Source of the DNA: Bacteroidota bacterium
GTDB taxonomy: Bacteria; Bacteroidota; Ignavibacteria; T3Sed10-11
Direction of reading: 5' to 3'
DNA length: 20,667 nt
NCBI GenBank assembly: GCA_007128495.1
Contig: SKXH01000277.1
Coordinates: 1 to 20,667 of the forward strand
Position numbers and translations under genes: made by a program. The notes below the pieces were generated by a model. The model saw only the letters and a program-made list of their open reading frames with translations, was not told where the DNA came from and searched no databases. Positions 7,276 to 16,743 of this stretch are shown here, piece by piece (position 1 is the stretch's first letter; every line of letters starts with the position of its first letter).

Positions 7276-8418
7276 ATGACGAATTTACACAAAATCGCAC
7301 AACTCGGACAAAGTATCTGGATCGACAACATAAGCCGCGGTATGATACAGCGCGGTGAACTTAAACAAATGGTCGATCAGGGATTGCTCGGCGTTACCTC
7401 CAATCCATCGATCTTTGAAAAATCAATTACCGGCAGCAACGATTACGACGGGCAGATTCGCGCACTTGTTGAAAAAAATCCGAATATCGATGCCGGCGAT
7501 TTGATTCAGGAACTTATGATCGAAGACATCCGGAATGCCTGCGATATTCTCAAACCCGTTTATGATAAAACGAGCGGCGGTGATGGCTTCGTCAGCATTG
7601 AGGTAACCCCGCGTAAGGCACACGATACCGAAGAAACTATCGAGGAGGTACGCCTTCTATGGGATAGGATAGAACGACCCAATTTGATGGTGAAGATACC
7701 TGCAACCGACGAGGGATTACCTGCAATTGAACAAATGATCTATGAAGGCAGGAACATCAACGTAACGTTGATCTTCTCGGTCGAGCGGTACAAACAGGTT
7801 GCCGATGCATACATCGCCGGTATCGAACGGAGAGCAAAGGAAGGCAAATCTATCGATCACGTCTCTTCGGTTGCAAGCGTTTTTGTGAGCCGGATAGATA
7901 CACTGGTCGATTCATTACTTGAAAAGAAAGTTGAGGAGGTCCCCGAAGAGCTCGAGAAAGAACAATACAAGAATCTGATGGGTTTGGCCGCGGTTGCCAA
8001 TTCCAAGCTGGTATATCAAGCGTATAAAGAAAAATTCACCGGGAAACGATTCGAGCAGCTTACGACCAGGAATGCCAGGGTGCAGCGGCCGCTCTGGGGA
8101 AGTACAAGTACGAAGAACCCTGCATACGATGATCTGAAATATGTCACGACATTGATCGGTCCCGATACCGTGAACACTGTTCCCCCGAATACTTATAAAG
8201 CGATACTCGAAAAAGCAAAAGCCAAACGAACGATCGAGCAGGATGTAGATAAGGCGCGTGAGCAGATAGAGGAGCTCAAACAAGCGGGTATCGATGTGGA
8301 TTGGGTAATGAAGAAACTTGAAAACGACGGTGTTGCCGCGTTTGAGAAATCGTTCGACGGGTTGTATGAAAAACTTGAGGAGAAGAAGAAGGAATTTATC
8401 GCCTCATCCGTTAATTAA
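7276..8418 (+). CDS. tal: Transaldolase
   Basis: Transaldolase of the non-oxidative pentose phosphate pathway, moving a dihydroxyacetone unit between sugar phosphates (sedoheptulose 7-phosphate plus glyceraldehyde 3-phosphate to erythrose 4-phosphate plus fructose 6-phosphate); cytoplasmic. At 380 aa it belongs to the longer Tal subfamily known from actinobacteria and cyanobacteria. It shows LGQSIWIDNISR near the N-terminus, GVTSNPSIFEK (about residues 39-49), and MVKIPAT with the Schiff-base Lys140, followed by INVTLIFSVERY. The same domain is fused to glucose-6-phosphate isomerase in some bacteria; here it ends with its own TAA and is not fused. The ATG at 7276 gives the conserved N-terminus. 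Only 2 bp separate it from the aldo/keto reductase gene, so the two are probably co-transcribed. Confidence 0.96.
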   Translation: MTNLHKIAQLGQSIWIDNISRGMIQRGELKQMVDQGLLGVTSNPSIFEKSITGSNDYDGQIRALVEKNPNIDAGDLIQELMIEDIRNACDILKPVYDKTSGGDGFVSIEVTPRKAHDTEETIEEVRLLWDRIERPNLMVKIPATDEGLPAIEQMIYEGRNINVTLIFSVERYKQVADAYIAGIERRAKEGKSIDHVSSVASVFVSRIDTLVDSLLEKKVEEVPEELEKEQYKNLMGLAAVANSKLVYQAYKEKFTGKRFEQLTTRNARVQRPLWGSTSTKNPAYDDLKYVTTLIGPDTVNTVPPNTYKAILEKAKAKRTIEQDVDKAREQIEELKQAGIDVDWVMKKLENDGVAAFEKSFDGLYEKLEEKKKEFIASSVN

Positions 8419-8420
8419 CA

Positions 8421-9242
8421 ATGCATATTACATCAACAATTACACTTAATAACGGTGTTGCTATACCCCGGCTCGGATTCGGTGTGTTCAAATCAAAGCC
8501 GGGTACCGAAACCGAGAATGCGGTTGCCTATGCTCTTATCACCGGATGCCGGCATATCGATACCGCTCAGATATACCGCAATGAGAAAGACGTCGGCGAA
8601 GCGTTAAGAAAAAGTGAAGTTCCGCGCGACGATTTTTTTATTACTACCAAAATCTGGAACAATAATCAGGGGTACGATAAGACAATGCGGACGTTCGATG
8701 AGAGTCTCGATGTAATGGGGCTGTCGTATATCGATCTTTTATTAATTCACTGGCCGCTTGAAAAATTGAGAAAAGAAACCTGGAAAGCTCTCGAAAAACT
8801 TTACAACGAAAAACGATGCCGCGCAATTGGGGTCAGCAATTACACCGTAAATCATCTGAAGGAAATGGAGGACTATGCGGAGATTACACCGGCGGTTAAT
8901 CAGGTAGAATTTCATCCTTTTCTATATCAGAAAGAGTTGCTGAATTATTGCATAATAAAGAATATCACACTTACAGCGTACTCACCGCTGACGCGGGGAG
9001 AAAAATTGAACGATGAAACGCTTGTCTCGATTGCCGGCCGGTATAATAAAACTCCAGCGCAAATTCTCATTCGTTGGTGTCTGCAGCACGATCTTGTCGT
9101 TTTGCCTAAGTCGGTGCACCGTGAACGGATACTCGAGAATGCAAATGTATTCGATTTTGAGATTGCGGATGCTGATATGCAAATATTGGATTCTCTCAAT
9201 GAGAACTTCCGCGTTGCCTGGGATCCGACGGATGTCCCGTAA
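8421..9242 (+). CDS. Aldo/keto reductase
   Basis: NAD(P)H-dependent reductase of aldehydes and ketones with a TIM-barrel fold, cytoplasmic, 273 aa, the usual length for the short bacterial AKRs related to 2,5-diketo-D-gluconate reductase. The catalytic tetrad is complete: Asp47 (HIDTAQIY), Tyr52, Lys77 (FFITTKIWN) and His110 (LLLIHWP). The family signature GVSNY is at about residues 137-141, and LPKSVHRERI (Lys230, Ser231, Arg234) is the NADPH 2'-phosphate-binding pattern. It starts 2 bp after the tal stop with no Shine-Dalgarno in front, so it may depend on reinitiation after tal. The pairing suggests reduction of a small sugar-derived or toxic aldehyde, but the substrate cannot be read from the sequence. 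Confidence 0.94.
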   Translation: MHITSTITLNNGVAIPRLGFGVFKSKPGTETENAVAYALITGCRHIDTAQIYRNEKDVGEALRKSEVPRDDFFITTKIWNNNQGYDKTMRTFDESLDVMGLSYIDLLLIHWPLEKLRKETWKALEKLYNEKRCRAIGVSNYTVNHLKEMEDYAEITPAVNQVEFHPFLYQKELLNYCIIKNITLTAYSPLTRGEKLNDETLVSIAGRYNKTPAQILIRWCLQHDLVVLPKSVHRERILENANVFDFEIADADMQILDSLNENFRVAWDPTDVP

Positions 9243-9330
9243 AGTAATTGCTATAGCATAAATATTTTGTTAATTTATTTTACTAATAAATGAGCACTTT
9301 CTGCCGGTTAATTGTGTTGTTATTTTTAAT

Positions 9331-12300
9331 ATGGGCAAAGTTTTAAAAATAGTAGGGTGGTTTTGTGCAGCCGTTCTGGTGTTGGTACTCCTCATCGTTA
9401 TAGCTCTCCAGACAGCATTTGTTCAAAATATCATCGCTCAAAGAGCCGCTGCACATTTATCGGAACAGCTTGATACCAGGATAAGCGTTGATCAGGTACG
9501 CATACGGGTACCCGGATCGGTGCATATCGGCGGATTATATATCGAGGATCAGAAACAGGATACACTCTGGTACAGCGAGACCTTGACGGTCGAGCTCGAT
9601 ATGCTCGGTTTGCTCCGGAACAAGCTCACCGTTCATTCTCTTTTGCTTGAAAATGTTACGGCAAATGTAAAGCGCAGCGAACCCGATGAACACTATAATT
9701 TTGATTTTATCATAACTGAATTTGCCGGGAATAATCAAAACATACAGGAACAGAATAATGCTGATGAAAAACCCGGCTCTCCGTTTGCGGTCTCGGTGAA
9801 TTCTGTTACTTTGAAGAACATACGAGCACACTATGATGATGAAACCGGAGGCGACGAGGCGCGGCTTGCACTCGGTGAATTGCTTCTGGCATTCGACGAA
9901 ATAGATTTAGAGGAATCACGTTTTAATTTATCCCGCTTCGAGTTGGACGATGTAACGGCTCGTGTTGTACAGTCGAAAGAAAAGGAGCCGGTTGAGGCAG
10001 AGCCGGACGAGCCGGCAGACCTTACCGTCGGAGCCGGATCGATTGGTTTATCATCGATAGATATTGAATATGCTAATACGGTGACGGGTGATCTTGTACA
10101 ACTCGATCTTTCTTCTCTTACAGTACGTGATGCATTATATTCGGCTGCCGGCGATGTCGCTGAAGTTGCATCGGTACGGCTTGATCGCACGGGATTCAAC
10201 TATAAATCTTCTAATCAAGACGAAGCCAATGCTGCACAGAGAGGTATCGATTTTACTGATATTGGTATCCGTGACTTTACGCTCGATATAGAGAAAATAC
10301 GATTTGCCGGGGAAACCGGCTCTGCTGCAGTCAACTCGATTGCATTCAGAGAACAGAGCGGTTTTACATTAGATAGATTTTCTGCGCAAATTGATGTCGG
10401 TGAAGAGTCTGCATATATAAATGATCTGATGATCGAAACCGGCGTTACCAGTATCAGCGGCTCTTTTGCCGCAGCATATCCATCGCTTGAAGTTTTTAAT
10501 GACGATCCGGGTTTAGTGAATTTAGATGTTTCGCTCAGAGAATCGTTCATAGGATTCGGTGACATTTTGCTGCTGCAACCGGAGTTAGCCGATCAATTTC
10601 AACTCGAACGGACGCAAGGCATTACCGTTGCAGCATCGGTTAACGGACCGGTAAATGATCTTACTGTCGGGATGATAGAAGGGAGCATCCTCGGATCAAC
10701 CCGGTTGAAAGCATTCGGTCGTATCACGGGATTGCCGGATATGGATGAGGCGGAATTCGACATAACATTGGATGAAATCATAACGGGACGTGAAGATATA
10801 CTTCAAATGGTATCTGCCGATATGCTGCCGGAAAATATTGTTATTCCTCCTTCGATAGGATTATCCGGTACATTCAAAGGATCGATCGATCAATTCGATA
10901 CATTTGTCGATCTGCAAACCACCTTCGGTCAGCTTGTGGCTTCGGTGAATATGGATATTCGCGAAGGATATGAACGTTATAATGGAAACATAAACGTCAG
11001 CAGATTCGATATCGGACAGCTCCTCGATCAGAGCGACCAATTCGGCATGGTTTCCTTAAGTGCTGAATTCGACGGCAGTGGTTTCGATGAAGAGACTATC
11101 GATTCCTATCTTGATGCTACTATAGATCATGCACACGTACAGGGATATGATTATAATGATATAAAGATCGACGGCCGTTTCCGTAACCGGCATTTTACCG
11201 GTTATGCAGGTATGGAGGATCCGAATCTCACGTTCCGGTTTAACGGGGACGTCCAACTTACCGAAGATGAACCGGTGTTTGCATTTGAATTCAATCTTGA
11301 GCATGCCGATTTACACGCTTTACATTTGATTGACGATGAAATAACAATTCGTGCGAATATAGGGGCGGAATTTGAAGGTCTGTCAATCGAAACCATACAT
11401 GGCAGCGCGTATATACGCGATCTGCTCATTGTACAAGATCAACAACTTTATCCGGTTGATTCGGTCTTGGTTAATGCGGAATCACAACCCGGTCGATATC
11501 AGATCACCGTGGAATCCGATATTCTGGCTGCATCGTATGACGGGAACGTAAGTCTGGCGGAGTTGCCGGCGGTCATCACAAATCATATAGATCATTATTT
11601 CAATCTGCATCATCTCGATATAATAGAGGAGGAAGATCCCGACCAACGTTTTACATTTAATATCGATCTGCATCGACCGGAGTTATTGTTCGATATCGTA
11701 CTTCCCGGCCTGCACGAACTATCACCCGCTGCACTTGCCGGAAGTTATAACAGTACGAACCGTAACCTTAACCTGTACGTTGATATTCCTTATTTAACGT
11801 ATGAATCATATGTTGTCGATTCATTGCGTGTCGAGATAACCTCCAACCGTAATGTAATAGAATATGATATACGGACGGCACATTTTGAGATGCCGGCAAC
11901 GAGATTTACCAACCCCGAAATTTACGGTACCATTCAAAACAATAATATCAATACAAACATTGCTCTCTATGATGATGAACTGGAGCAATTCTTTGCCCTC
12001 GGAGGTTCGCTGGAGAGCGCGGATACGGTGTATACTTTCAGTTTTATTCCCGGAGAGCTTGTAGTCAGTTACGATCGATGGAATGTTCCCGAAGAAAACT
12101 ACGTGCGATTCGGCGGCGATATCCTTTATATTCATAATCTCCTTCTGGAGCGGGAAGGCAGCCGTATTTTAGTGAGGAGCCGCGACGCCGACACAGCAGC
12201 TCCGCCCGTGGAAATTTCGATTCACGATTTTGATCTATCGAGTATCGGTCGTTTGGCAGGGAATGTACCGGAAAAGGATCAGGAGATTGATATCGCCGGA

Positions 12301-14238
12301 ATTGTTAACGGCAACGCCGTGTTGACCGATGTCCTCACCGAACTGAAAATCGATGTCGATTTACTTCTCAGTGATTTCGTTTTTAATAAAAGCGATGTCG
12401 GTGATATTGCGATTCGTGCCCGCCAGGAAACCCCCGGGAGGTATGATCTTGAGGTCGATTATACTCAGCACGAAAACCGGGCACACATCGCCGGTTACAT
12501 TGTAACCGGTGACGATACCGGCGAAATTAATCTTTCTGCTGATATTCAAAATATAAATCTTGCATCGGTTGAGGGATTTACTATGGGCGAACTGACGGAT
12601 ATGAGCGGCTCGATTGTAGGAGATCTTATGATTACGGGCTCAACCGCCGCACCGGATATACAGGGTTCTGTTATCTTTCGCGATGCTTCGCTCCTTGTCG
12701 CACAATTGAATACAAGATTTCAATTGGAAGACGAGGTTATCGCGTTTGATCGGGATGGTATAATGTTTAACAATGTTGCTATTCTCGATTCGCTTGGAAA
12801 CCGAACCGTGATCAGCGGTAATATATTCACCACGGATTTTACCGATTATCGGTTTGCACTGGATATCCGTTCAACTAATTTTATGTTGATGAATACATCA
12901 CGCCGTCACAATGAGTTGTTTTACGGACGTATCTTGATCGACAGCAATATTCGTATCACCGGCGATCTATATCAACCGGTAGTAAATGCTACCATAGGAT
13001 TCAAGGATGGAACGAATCTAACGGTTATAGTACCGACACAGGACCCTGAAGTTATAGAACGCGCGGGTATTGTTGAATTTGTCCGGATGGATGAACACCA
13101 CCAACCGGTTCGTGAGATTGATGAACCGGTTGATACCGTACACGCCGGCTTTACAGGGATCGATCTCACGGCAAATATCGATGTTGACATGCAAACATCT
13201 TTTACCGCAATAGTCGATGAACAGGCGGGCGATATTCTTCAGGTGCGGGGCGGCGGAACACTGAGCTTCGGTATCGATCCGAGCGGATTAGTGAGTCTGG
13301 CCGGCAGATATGAGGTTAGGCAAGGTTCATACCAGATGAATTTTTATGAAGTAGCTCGAAGACGATTTGAAATCAGACCGGGAAGTAATATCGTTTGGGC
13401 GGGCGATCCTATGGGTGCGAATGTTGATATGACCGCAATTTATACCGTCCGTGCATCGTCGGTGGATCTGGTGGCCGACCAGGTTGGAGACGAAGCGCTG
13501 CAGCAGTTCCGGCGTGCGTTACCATTTCAGGTGTTTTTAAATATGCGCGGTAATTTGATGGCACCCGACATTAGTTTTGAGCTCGACATGCCCGAAGATC
13601 AACGCGGTGCCTTTGGCGGTGTAGTTTATCAACAATTACAACGTGTTAATGAGGATGAGACGGAGCGCAATAAGCAGGTATTTGCATTGCTTGTCTTAAA
13701 TAGATTTCTCCCCGAAAACCCGTTCGAGTTGAGCGGTGAGGGTGCGGGGTTGACGGGTACCGCGCGAACGAGTGCGAGTAGATTGCTGACGCACCAATTG
13801 AATGCCTTATCCGGGCGTTATATACGGGGTATGGAAATTCAATTTGATGTTGAATCCTATGAAGAATTTACCGAAGCTGGACCGGCCGGCCGGACTGAAT
13901 TGCAATTACAGGTTTCACGAAGATTTCTCGAAGACCGGCTTGTGATAGAGCTCGGCGGACAGTTTGATCTTGAAGGAGAGCGTGCACGCGAAACCGATAT
14001 AAGTAATATTGCCGGAGATGTAGCGGTGGAGTATATGCTGACCGGCGATGGAAGGTTTCGAGTCCGGGGTTTCAGAAAAACAGAATTCAATGCGCTCGGT
14101 GAGGGTGAGGTGATTTTTACAGGATTATCGCTTGTTTATACTCGTGAATTTAATCGATTTATGGAACTATTCAGGCGTCCTGCAGAGGTAGAACCTGATG
14201 CTCTGCCCGAAGAAGCAGGCAGTGATAAGGGTGAATAA
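9331..14238 (+). CDS. tamB: TamB-like translocation/assembly protein (DUF490 C-terminus)
   Basis: Very large periplasm-spanning protein, 1635 aa (E. coli TamB is about 1259 aa). An N-terminal membrane anchor covers about residues 9-30 (FCAAVLVLVLLIVIAL), followed by a first AsmA-like unit (LDTRISVDQVRI, then a domain with GSVHIGGLYIED). The central thousand residues are a monotonous series of beta strands rich in Asp, Ile, Val and Gly, as in the lipid-carrying beta-groove of TamB and other bridge-like proteins. The C-terminal DUF490 domain is recognisable by GGGTLSFGIDPSG (near residue 1306), VWAGDPMGANVDMTA (near 1356) and FALLVLNRFLPENPF (near 1451). The role is assembly of outer-membrane proteins and/or phospholipid movement to the outer membrane, together with the next gene. 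The ATG at 9331 follows a T-rich stretch (TATTTTTA at 9321-9328) and has no Shine-Dalgarno. Confidence 0.93.
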   Translation: MGKVLKIVGWFCAAVLVLVLLIVIALQTAFVQNIIAQRAAAHLSEQLDTRISVDQVRIRVPGSVHIGGLYIEDQKQDTLWYSETLTVELDMLGLLRNKLTVHSLLLENVTANVKRSEPDEHYNFDFIITEFAGNNQNIQEQNNADEKPGSPFAVSVNSVTLKNIRAHYDDETGGDEARLALGELLLAFDEIDLEESRFNLSRFELDDVTARVVQSKEKEPVEAEPDEPADLTVGAGSIGLSSIDIEYANTVTGDLVQLDLSSLTVRDALYSAAGDVAEVASVRLDRTGFNYKSSNQDEANAAQRGIDFTDIGIRDFTLDIEKIRFAGETGSAAVNSIAFREQSGFTLDRFSAQIDVGEESAYINDLMIETGVTSISGSFAAAYPSLEVFNDDPGLVNLDVSLRESFIGFGDILLLQPELADQFQLERTQGITVAASVNGPVNDLTVGMIEGSILGSTRLKAFGRITGLPDMDEAEFDITLDEIITGREDILQMVSADMLPENIVIPPSIGLSGTFKGSIDQFDTFVDLQTTFGQLVASVNMDIREGYERYNGNINVSRFDIGQLLDQSDQFGMVSLSAEFDGSGFDEETIDSYLDATIDHAHVQGYDYNDIKIDGRFRNRHFTGYAGMEDPNLTFRFNGDVQLTEDEPVFAFEFNLEHADLHALHLIDDEITIRANIGAEFEGLSIETIHGSAYIRDLLIVQDQQLYPVDSVLVNAESQPGRYQITVESDILAASYDGNVSLAELPAVITNHIDHYFNLHHLDIIEEEDPDQRFTFNIDLHRPELLFDIVLPGLHELSPAALAGSYNSTNRNLNLYVDIPYLTYESYVVDSLRVEITSNRNVIEYDIRTAHFEMPATRFTNPEIYGTIQNNNINTNIALYDDELEQFFALGGSLESADTVYTFSFIPGELVVSYDRWNVPEENYVRFGGDILYIHNLLLEREGSRILVRSRDADTAAPPVEISIHDFDLSSIGRLAGNVPEKDQEIDIAGIVNGNAVLTDVLTELKIDVDLLLSDFVFNKSDVGDIAIRARQETPGRYDLEVDYTQHENRAHIAGYIVTGDDTGEINLSADIQNINLASVEGFTMGELTDMSGSIVGDLMITGSTAAPDIQGSVIFRDASLLVAQLNTRFQLEDEVIAFDRDGIMFNNVAILDSLGNRTVISGNIFTTDFTDYRFALDIRSTNFMLMNTSRRHNELFYGRILIDSNIRITGDLYQPVVNATIGFKDGTNLTVIVPTQDPEVIERAGIVEFVRMDEHHQPVREIDEPVDTVHAGFTGIDLTANIDVDMQTSFTAIVDEQAGDILQVRGGGTLSFGIDPSGLVSLAGRYEVRQGSYQMNFYEVARRRFEIRPGSNIVWAGDPMGANVDMTAIYTVRASSVDLVADQVGDEALQQFRRALPFQVFLNMRGNLMAPDISFELDMPEDQRGAFGGVVYQQLQRVNEDETERNKQVFALLVLNRFLPENPFELSGEGAGLTGTARTSASRLLTHQLNALSGRYIRGMEIQFDVESYEEFTEAGPAGRTELQLQVSRRFLEDRLVIELGGQFDLEGERARETDISNIAGDVAVEYMLTGDGRFRVRGFRKTEFNALGEGEVIFTGLSLVYTREFNRFMELFRRPAEVEPDALPEEAGSDKGE
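14227..14234 (+). promoter_or_regulatory. Ribosome-binding site AAGGGTGA of tamL, inside the end of tamB
   Basis: AAGGGTGA lies 6 nt before the ATG at 14241 and overlaps the last codons of tamB. Together with the 2-bp gap between the genes it points to translational coupling of the two TAM subunits. Many genes here have weak sites, so a strong one on the partner of a very long gene may ensure enough TamL. Confidence 0.65.
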
Positions 14239-14240
14239 GT

Positions 14241-16550
14241 ATGTATAAAAAAATTAACTATATCGTTTTCCTACTTGCTGTCTCGCTGCTGATTGCAGGT
14301 TGCAGCACTACGCGTCATTTAGCCGAGGATGAAAAGTTATATACCGGTGCCGATATTAAATGGGACTCGGAAAAGAGAATAGAAAATAAACGGGAGATTG
14401 AGAGATATCTTGAAGAGGTTGTTCGGCCGAACCCGAATGTAAAATTATTTGGTTTGTTCCGCCACCGGTTATGGTTTTATAATTTCGCAGGTGAGGATGC
14501 CGACCGGGGAATCAGGGGATGGATCAAACGACGTCTTGGTCAACCACCGGTATTACTTGATCACGCAAATCAGGATAACACCTCAATTTTGATGGTTAAC
14601 CGACTCCAAAACCACGGATATTTTAATGCTGAGGTTGACTACGAAGTACAGGAAAAACGACGAACGGCGAATATCCTTTATACTGTACAACCACATCAAC
14701 CCTATCGGATAAAAAACATCTTTTTCCCCGAACCTCGCGATGAGCTGACCGAAGGGATCAAACGTACGGAAGAGGAAACGATTTTAGAAGAGGGTGAGAT
14801 ATTCAAACTTTCCCACTTACGTGAAGAACGTGAACGAATTGATGAAGAATTAAAAAACAACGGCTTCTTTTATTTTAACAACGAATACCTGCGGTTTCGA
14901 GCTGACAGCACGATCGGCGATAATAAAGTCAACCTGTACCTGACGGTACGCGAGGACGTTCCGGCGACAGCACATAATAAATATAGAATACAAAATATCT
15001 ATCTCTATCCCGACTATGCACTTGATCGTGATGTGGATGTTTCCGAACCGGATACTGTATATATAAATGACATGTACGTCATCCAGCACGATGAAAGATT
15101 CAGGCCGGATATGTTTGCGCGATATGTTTTTCTTAATCCGGATGAAATATACAACCGACGTGATCACGTATTAACGATTAACAGATTGATGGGACTGGGC
15201 ACCTTTAAGTTTGTTAACATGCGATTTCGTGAATCGGAAGAAGCTGAAGACCCTGTACTCGATGCCCATATTTACCTGACACCTGTGAATGAGCGATCTT
15301 TACGAGCCGAAGTCCGGGCGGTTAGCAAATCGAACGATCTTGCCGGCCCGGGATTGAGTGTCGGGTATCGAAATCGCAACTTGTTTAAAGGAGCTGAATT
15401 ATTAACAGCCGATATTAATTCAAGTTTTGAAACACAACTCGGCGGAGGACAACGCGGTCTCGACTTATATCAGATAGGCTTTGAGACTGAACTCCAAATA
15501 CCCCGTATCATTGGCTCGATACCGATATTTACGAGAGAGAGTCTGTTCGTTCCACGTACCCGTATACGTCTCGGCTATGATATCCTGAATCGTGTCGACC
15601 AGCTCAGGATTAATTCATTTACAACGAGATTTGGCTATGTATGGATGAGCGGACGACACGTGCGACAGGAATTAAATCCTGTCAGCATAAATTACTTTCG
15701 AAGTTCAATAGCAGATGCTGAATTTGAACAACAGGTTCTCATAGATCCATTGCTGCGACGGAGTCTTGAGTCTCAGTTTATAATTGGTAAAAGCTATTCT
15801 TTATTTTTTAATAATCAACCTGATAAGAATCGGCAAAATCATATTTACTTTAATTTTAATCTTGATCTCTCCGGTAATACGATGCAACTGATTCACAGCG
15901 TATTTCGCTCTGACGATAACGACGGGGATGAACCGAATACCGTCTTTGGCATTCCGTACACACAGTTTGTCCGGGCCGACATTGACTTGCGATATTATAT
16001 GCGGTTTGGAGAGAAAACACAATTTGTTACTCGGCTTATCACCGGTGCCGGCATACCATACGGTAATTCGATATCAATGCCGTATGTGAAGCAATTCTTC
16101 AGCGGGGGATCAAATAGTATCCGTGCATTCCCTGCGCGCTCAATCGGTCCCGGAACCCTTCCGCCCCCGGATGAGCCCGGCTATTTTATCGACAGAACGG
16201 GTGATATACGTGTCGAGACAAATTTTGAGTATCGTTTTCCAATCGTAAGTATCTTGCGTGGTGCCTTGTTTGTGGACGCTGGAAATATATGGATGGTCAG
16301 TAAGGAGGGCGAACGGGAGGAAACAACGTTTGATTTTGATACATTTCTCGGTGAATTTGCTGTCGGTACAGGTTTTGGTTTACGACTCGATGCTTCATTT
16401 TTCGTGATCCGGTTCGATGTTGCGTTTCCACTTCGCAGACCGTATCTGCCGAGTGGAGAGCGCTGGGTTGTCGATGACATCGATTTCAGCAGCTCACAGT
16501 GGAGAAGCGACAATTTAACTTTCAACATCGCGATTGGCTATCCGTTCTAA
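14241..16550 (+). CDS. tamL: TamA/BamA-family outer-membrane assembly lipoprotein (TamL-like)
   Basis: Omp85-superfamily protein, 769 aa, acting in the outer membrane as partner of TamB. It has a lipoprotein signal: MYKK, hydrophobic core, lipobox LIAGC with Cys21 as the lipidation site. That is unlike proteobacterial TamA but is the hallmark of TamL of Bacteroidota. Residues 30-340 form POTRA-like repeats (for example ILMVNRLQNHGYFNAEVDYEV and IDEELKNNGFFYFNNEYL). The 16-stranded barrel follows, with GGSNSIRAF at 622-630 (counterpart of the VRGF/Y loop-6 motif) and GALFVDAGNIW. The chain ends in Phe (IAIGYPF), as barrel substrates of BAM do. The Ala in IRAF where BamA has Gly appears usual for this subfamily. 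The gene lies 2 bp behind tamB. Confidence 0.93.
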   Translation: MYKKINYIVFLLAVSLLIAGCSTTRHLAEDEKLYTGADIKWDSEKRIENKREIERYLEEVVRPNPNVKLFGLFRHRLWFYNFAGEDADRGIRGWIKRRLGQPPVLLDHANQDNTSILMVNRLQNHGYFNAEVDYEVQEKRRTANILYTVQPHQPYRIKNIFFPEPRDELTEGIKRTEEETILEEGEIFKLSHLREERERIDEELKNNGFFYFNNEYLRFRADSTIGDNKVNLYLTVREDVPATAHNKYRIQNIYLYPDYALDRDVDVSEPDTVYINDMYVIQHDERFRPDMFARYVFLNPDEIYNRRDHVLTINRLMGLGTFKFVNMRFRESEEAEDPVLDAHIYLTPVNERSLRAEVRAVSKSNDLAGPGLSVGYRNRNLFKGAELLTADINSSFETQLGGGQRGLDLYQIGFETELQIPRIIGSIPIFTRESLFVPRTRIRLGYDILNRVDQLRINSFTTRFGYVWMSGRHVRQELNPVSINYFRSSIADAEFEQQVLIDPLLRRSLESQFIIGKSYSLFFNNQPDKNRQNHIYFNFNLDLSGNTMQLIHSVFRSDDNDGDEPNTVFGIPYTQFVRADIDLRYYMRFGEKTQFVTRLITGAGIPYGNSISMPYVKQFFSGGSNSIRAFPARSIGPGTLPPPDEPGYFIDRTGDIRVETNFEYRFPIVSILRGALFVDAGNIWMVSKEGEREETTFDFDTFLGEFAVGTGFGLRLDASFFVIRFDVAFPLRRPYLPSGERWVVDDIDFSSSQWRSDNLTFNIAIGYPF

Positions 16551-16583
16551 TTGACTGTATCTATAACTATTACATTTAACGTT

Positions 16584-16611
16584 AATATTGTGTTTAAAAT
16601 AACACAGTATT
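16584..16611. terminator. Possible bidirectional hairpin between convergent tamL and ppc
   Basis: AATATTGTGTT (16584-16594) and AACACAGTATT (16601-16611) can pair over 11 bp with one G-U wobble and a 6-nt loop. It lies 34 bp past the tamL stop and 133 bp past the ppc stop. There is no clean U-tract on either side and the stem is AT-rich, so its activity as an intrinsic terminator is doubtful. A second, weaker stem (16638-16646 with 16662-16670) lies further on. Confidence 0.35.
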
Positions 16612-16743
16612 CCGTGTAATTCTCACCTCAGTTTAACTATATCCGCTAAAAAATAAAATATGTGGATATAATACGGGGGATGTAATTAGAATAATATATC
16701 GAACTGCCTCGCCGGGTTGAAATATATGATTTATAAATCCGCT

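Noticed and set aside
9249..9258. Perfect 10-bp palindrome TGCTATAGCA after the reductase gene
   Set aside because: No loop or U-tract for a terminator and no second copy seen to suggest an operator.
9831..10199. Ser-rich 122-codon minus-strand frame inside tamB
   Set aside because: The Ser/Arg-rich composition is what the complement of Asp/Glu/Val-rich tamB codons yields; no evidence of a gene.
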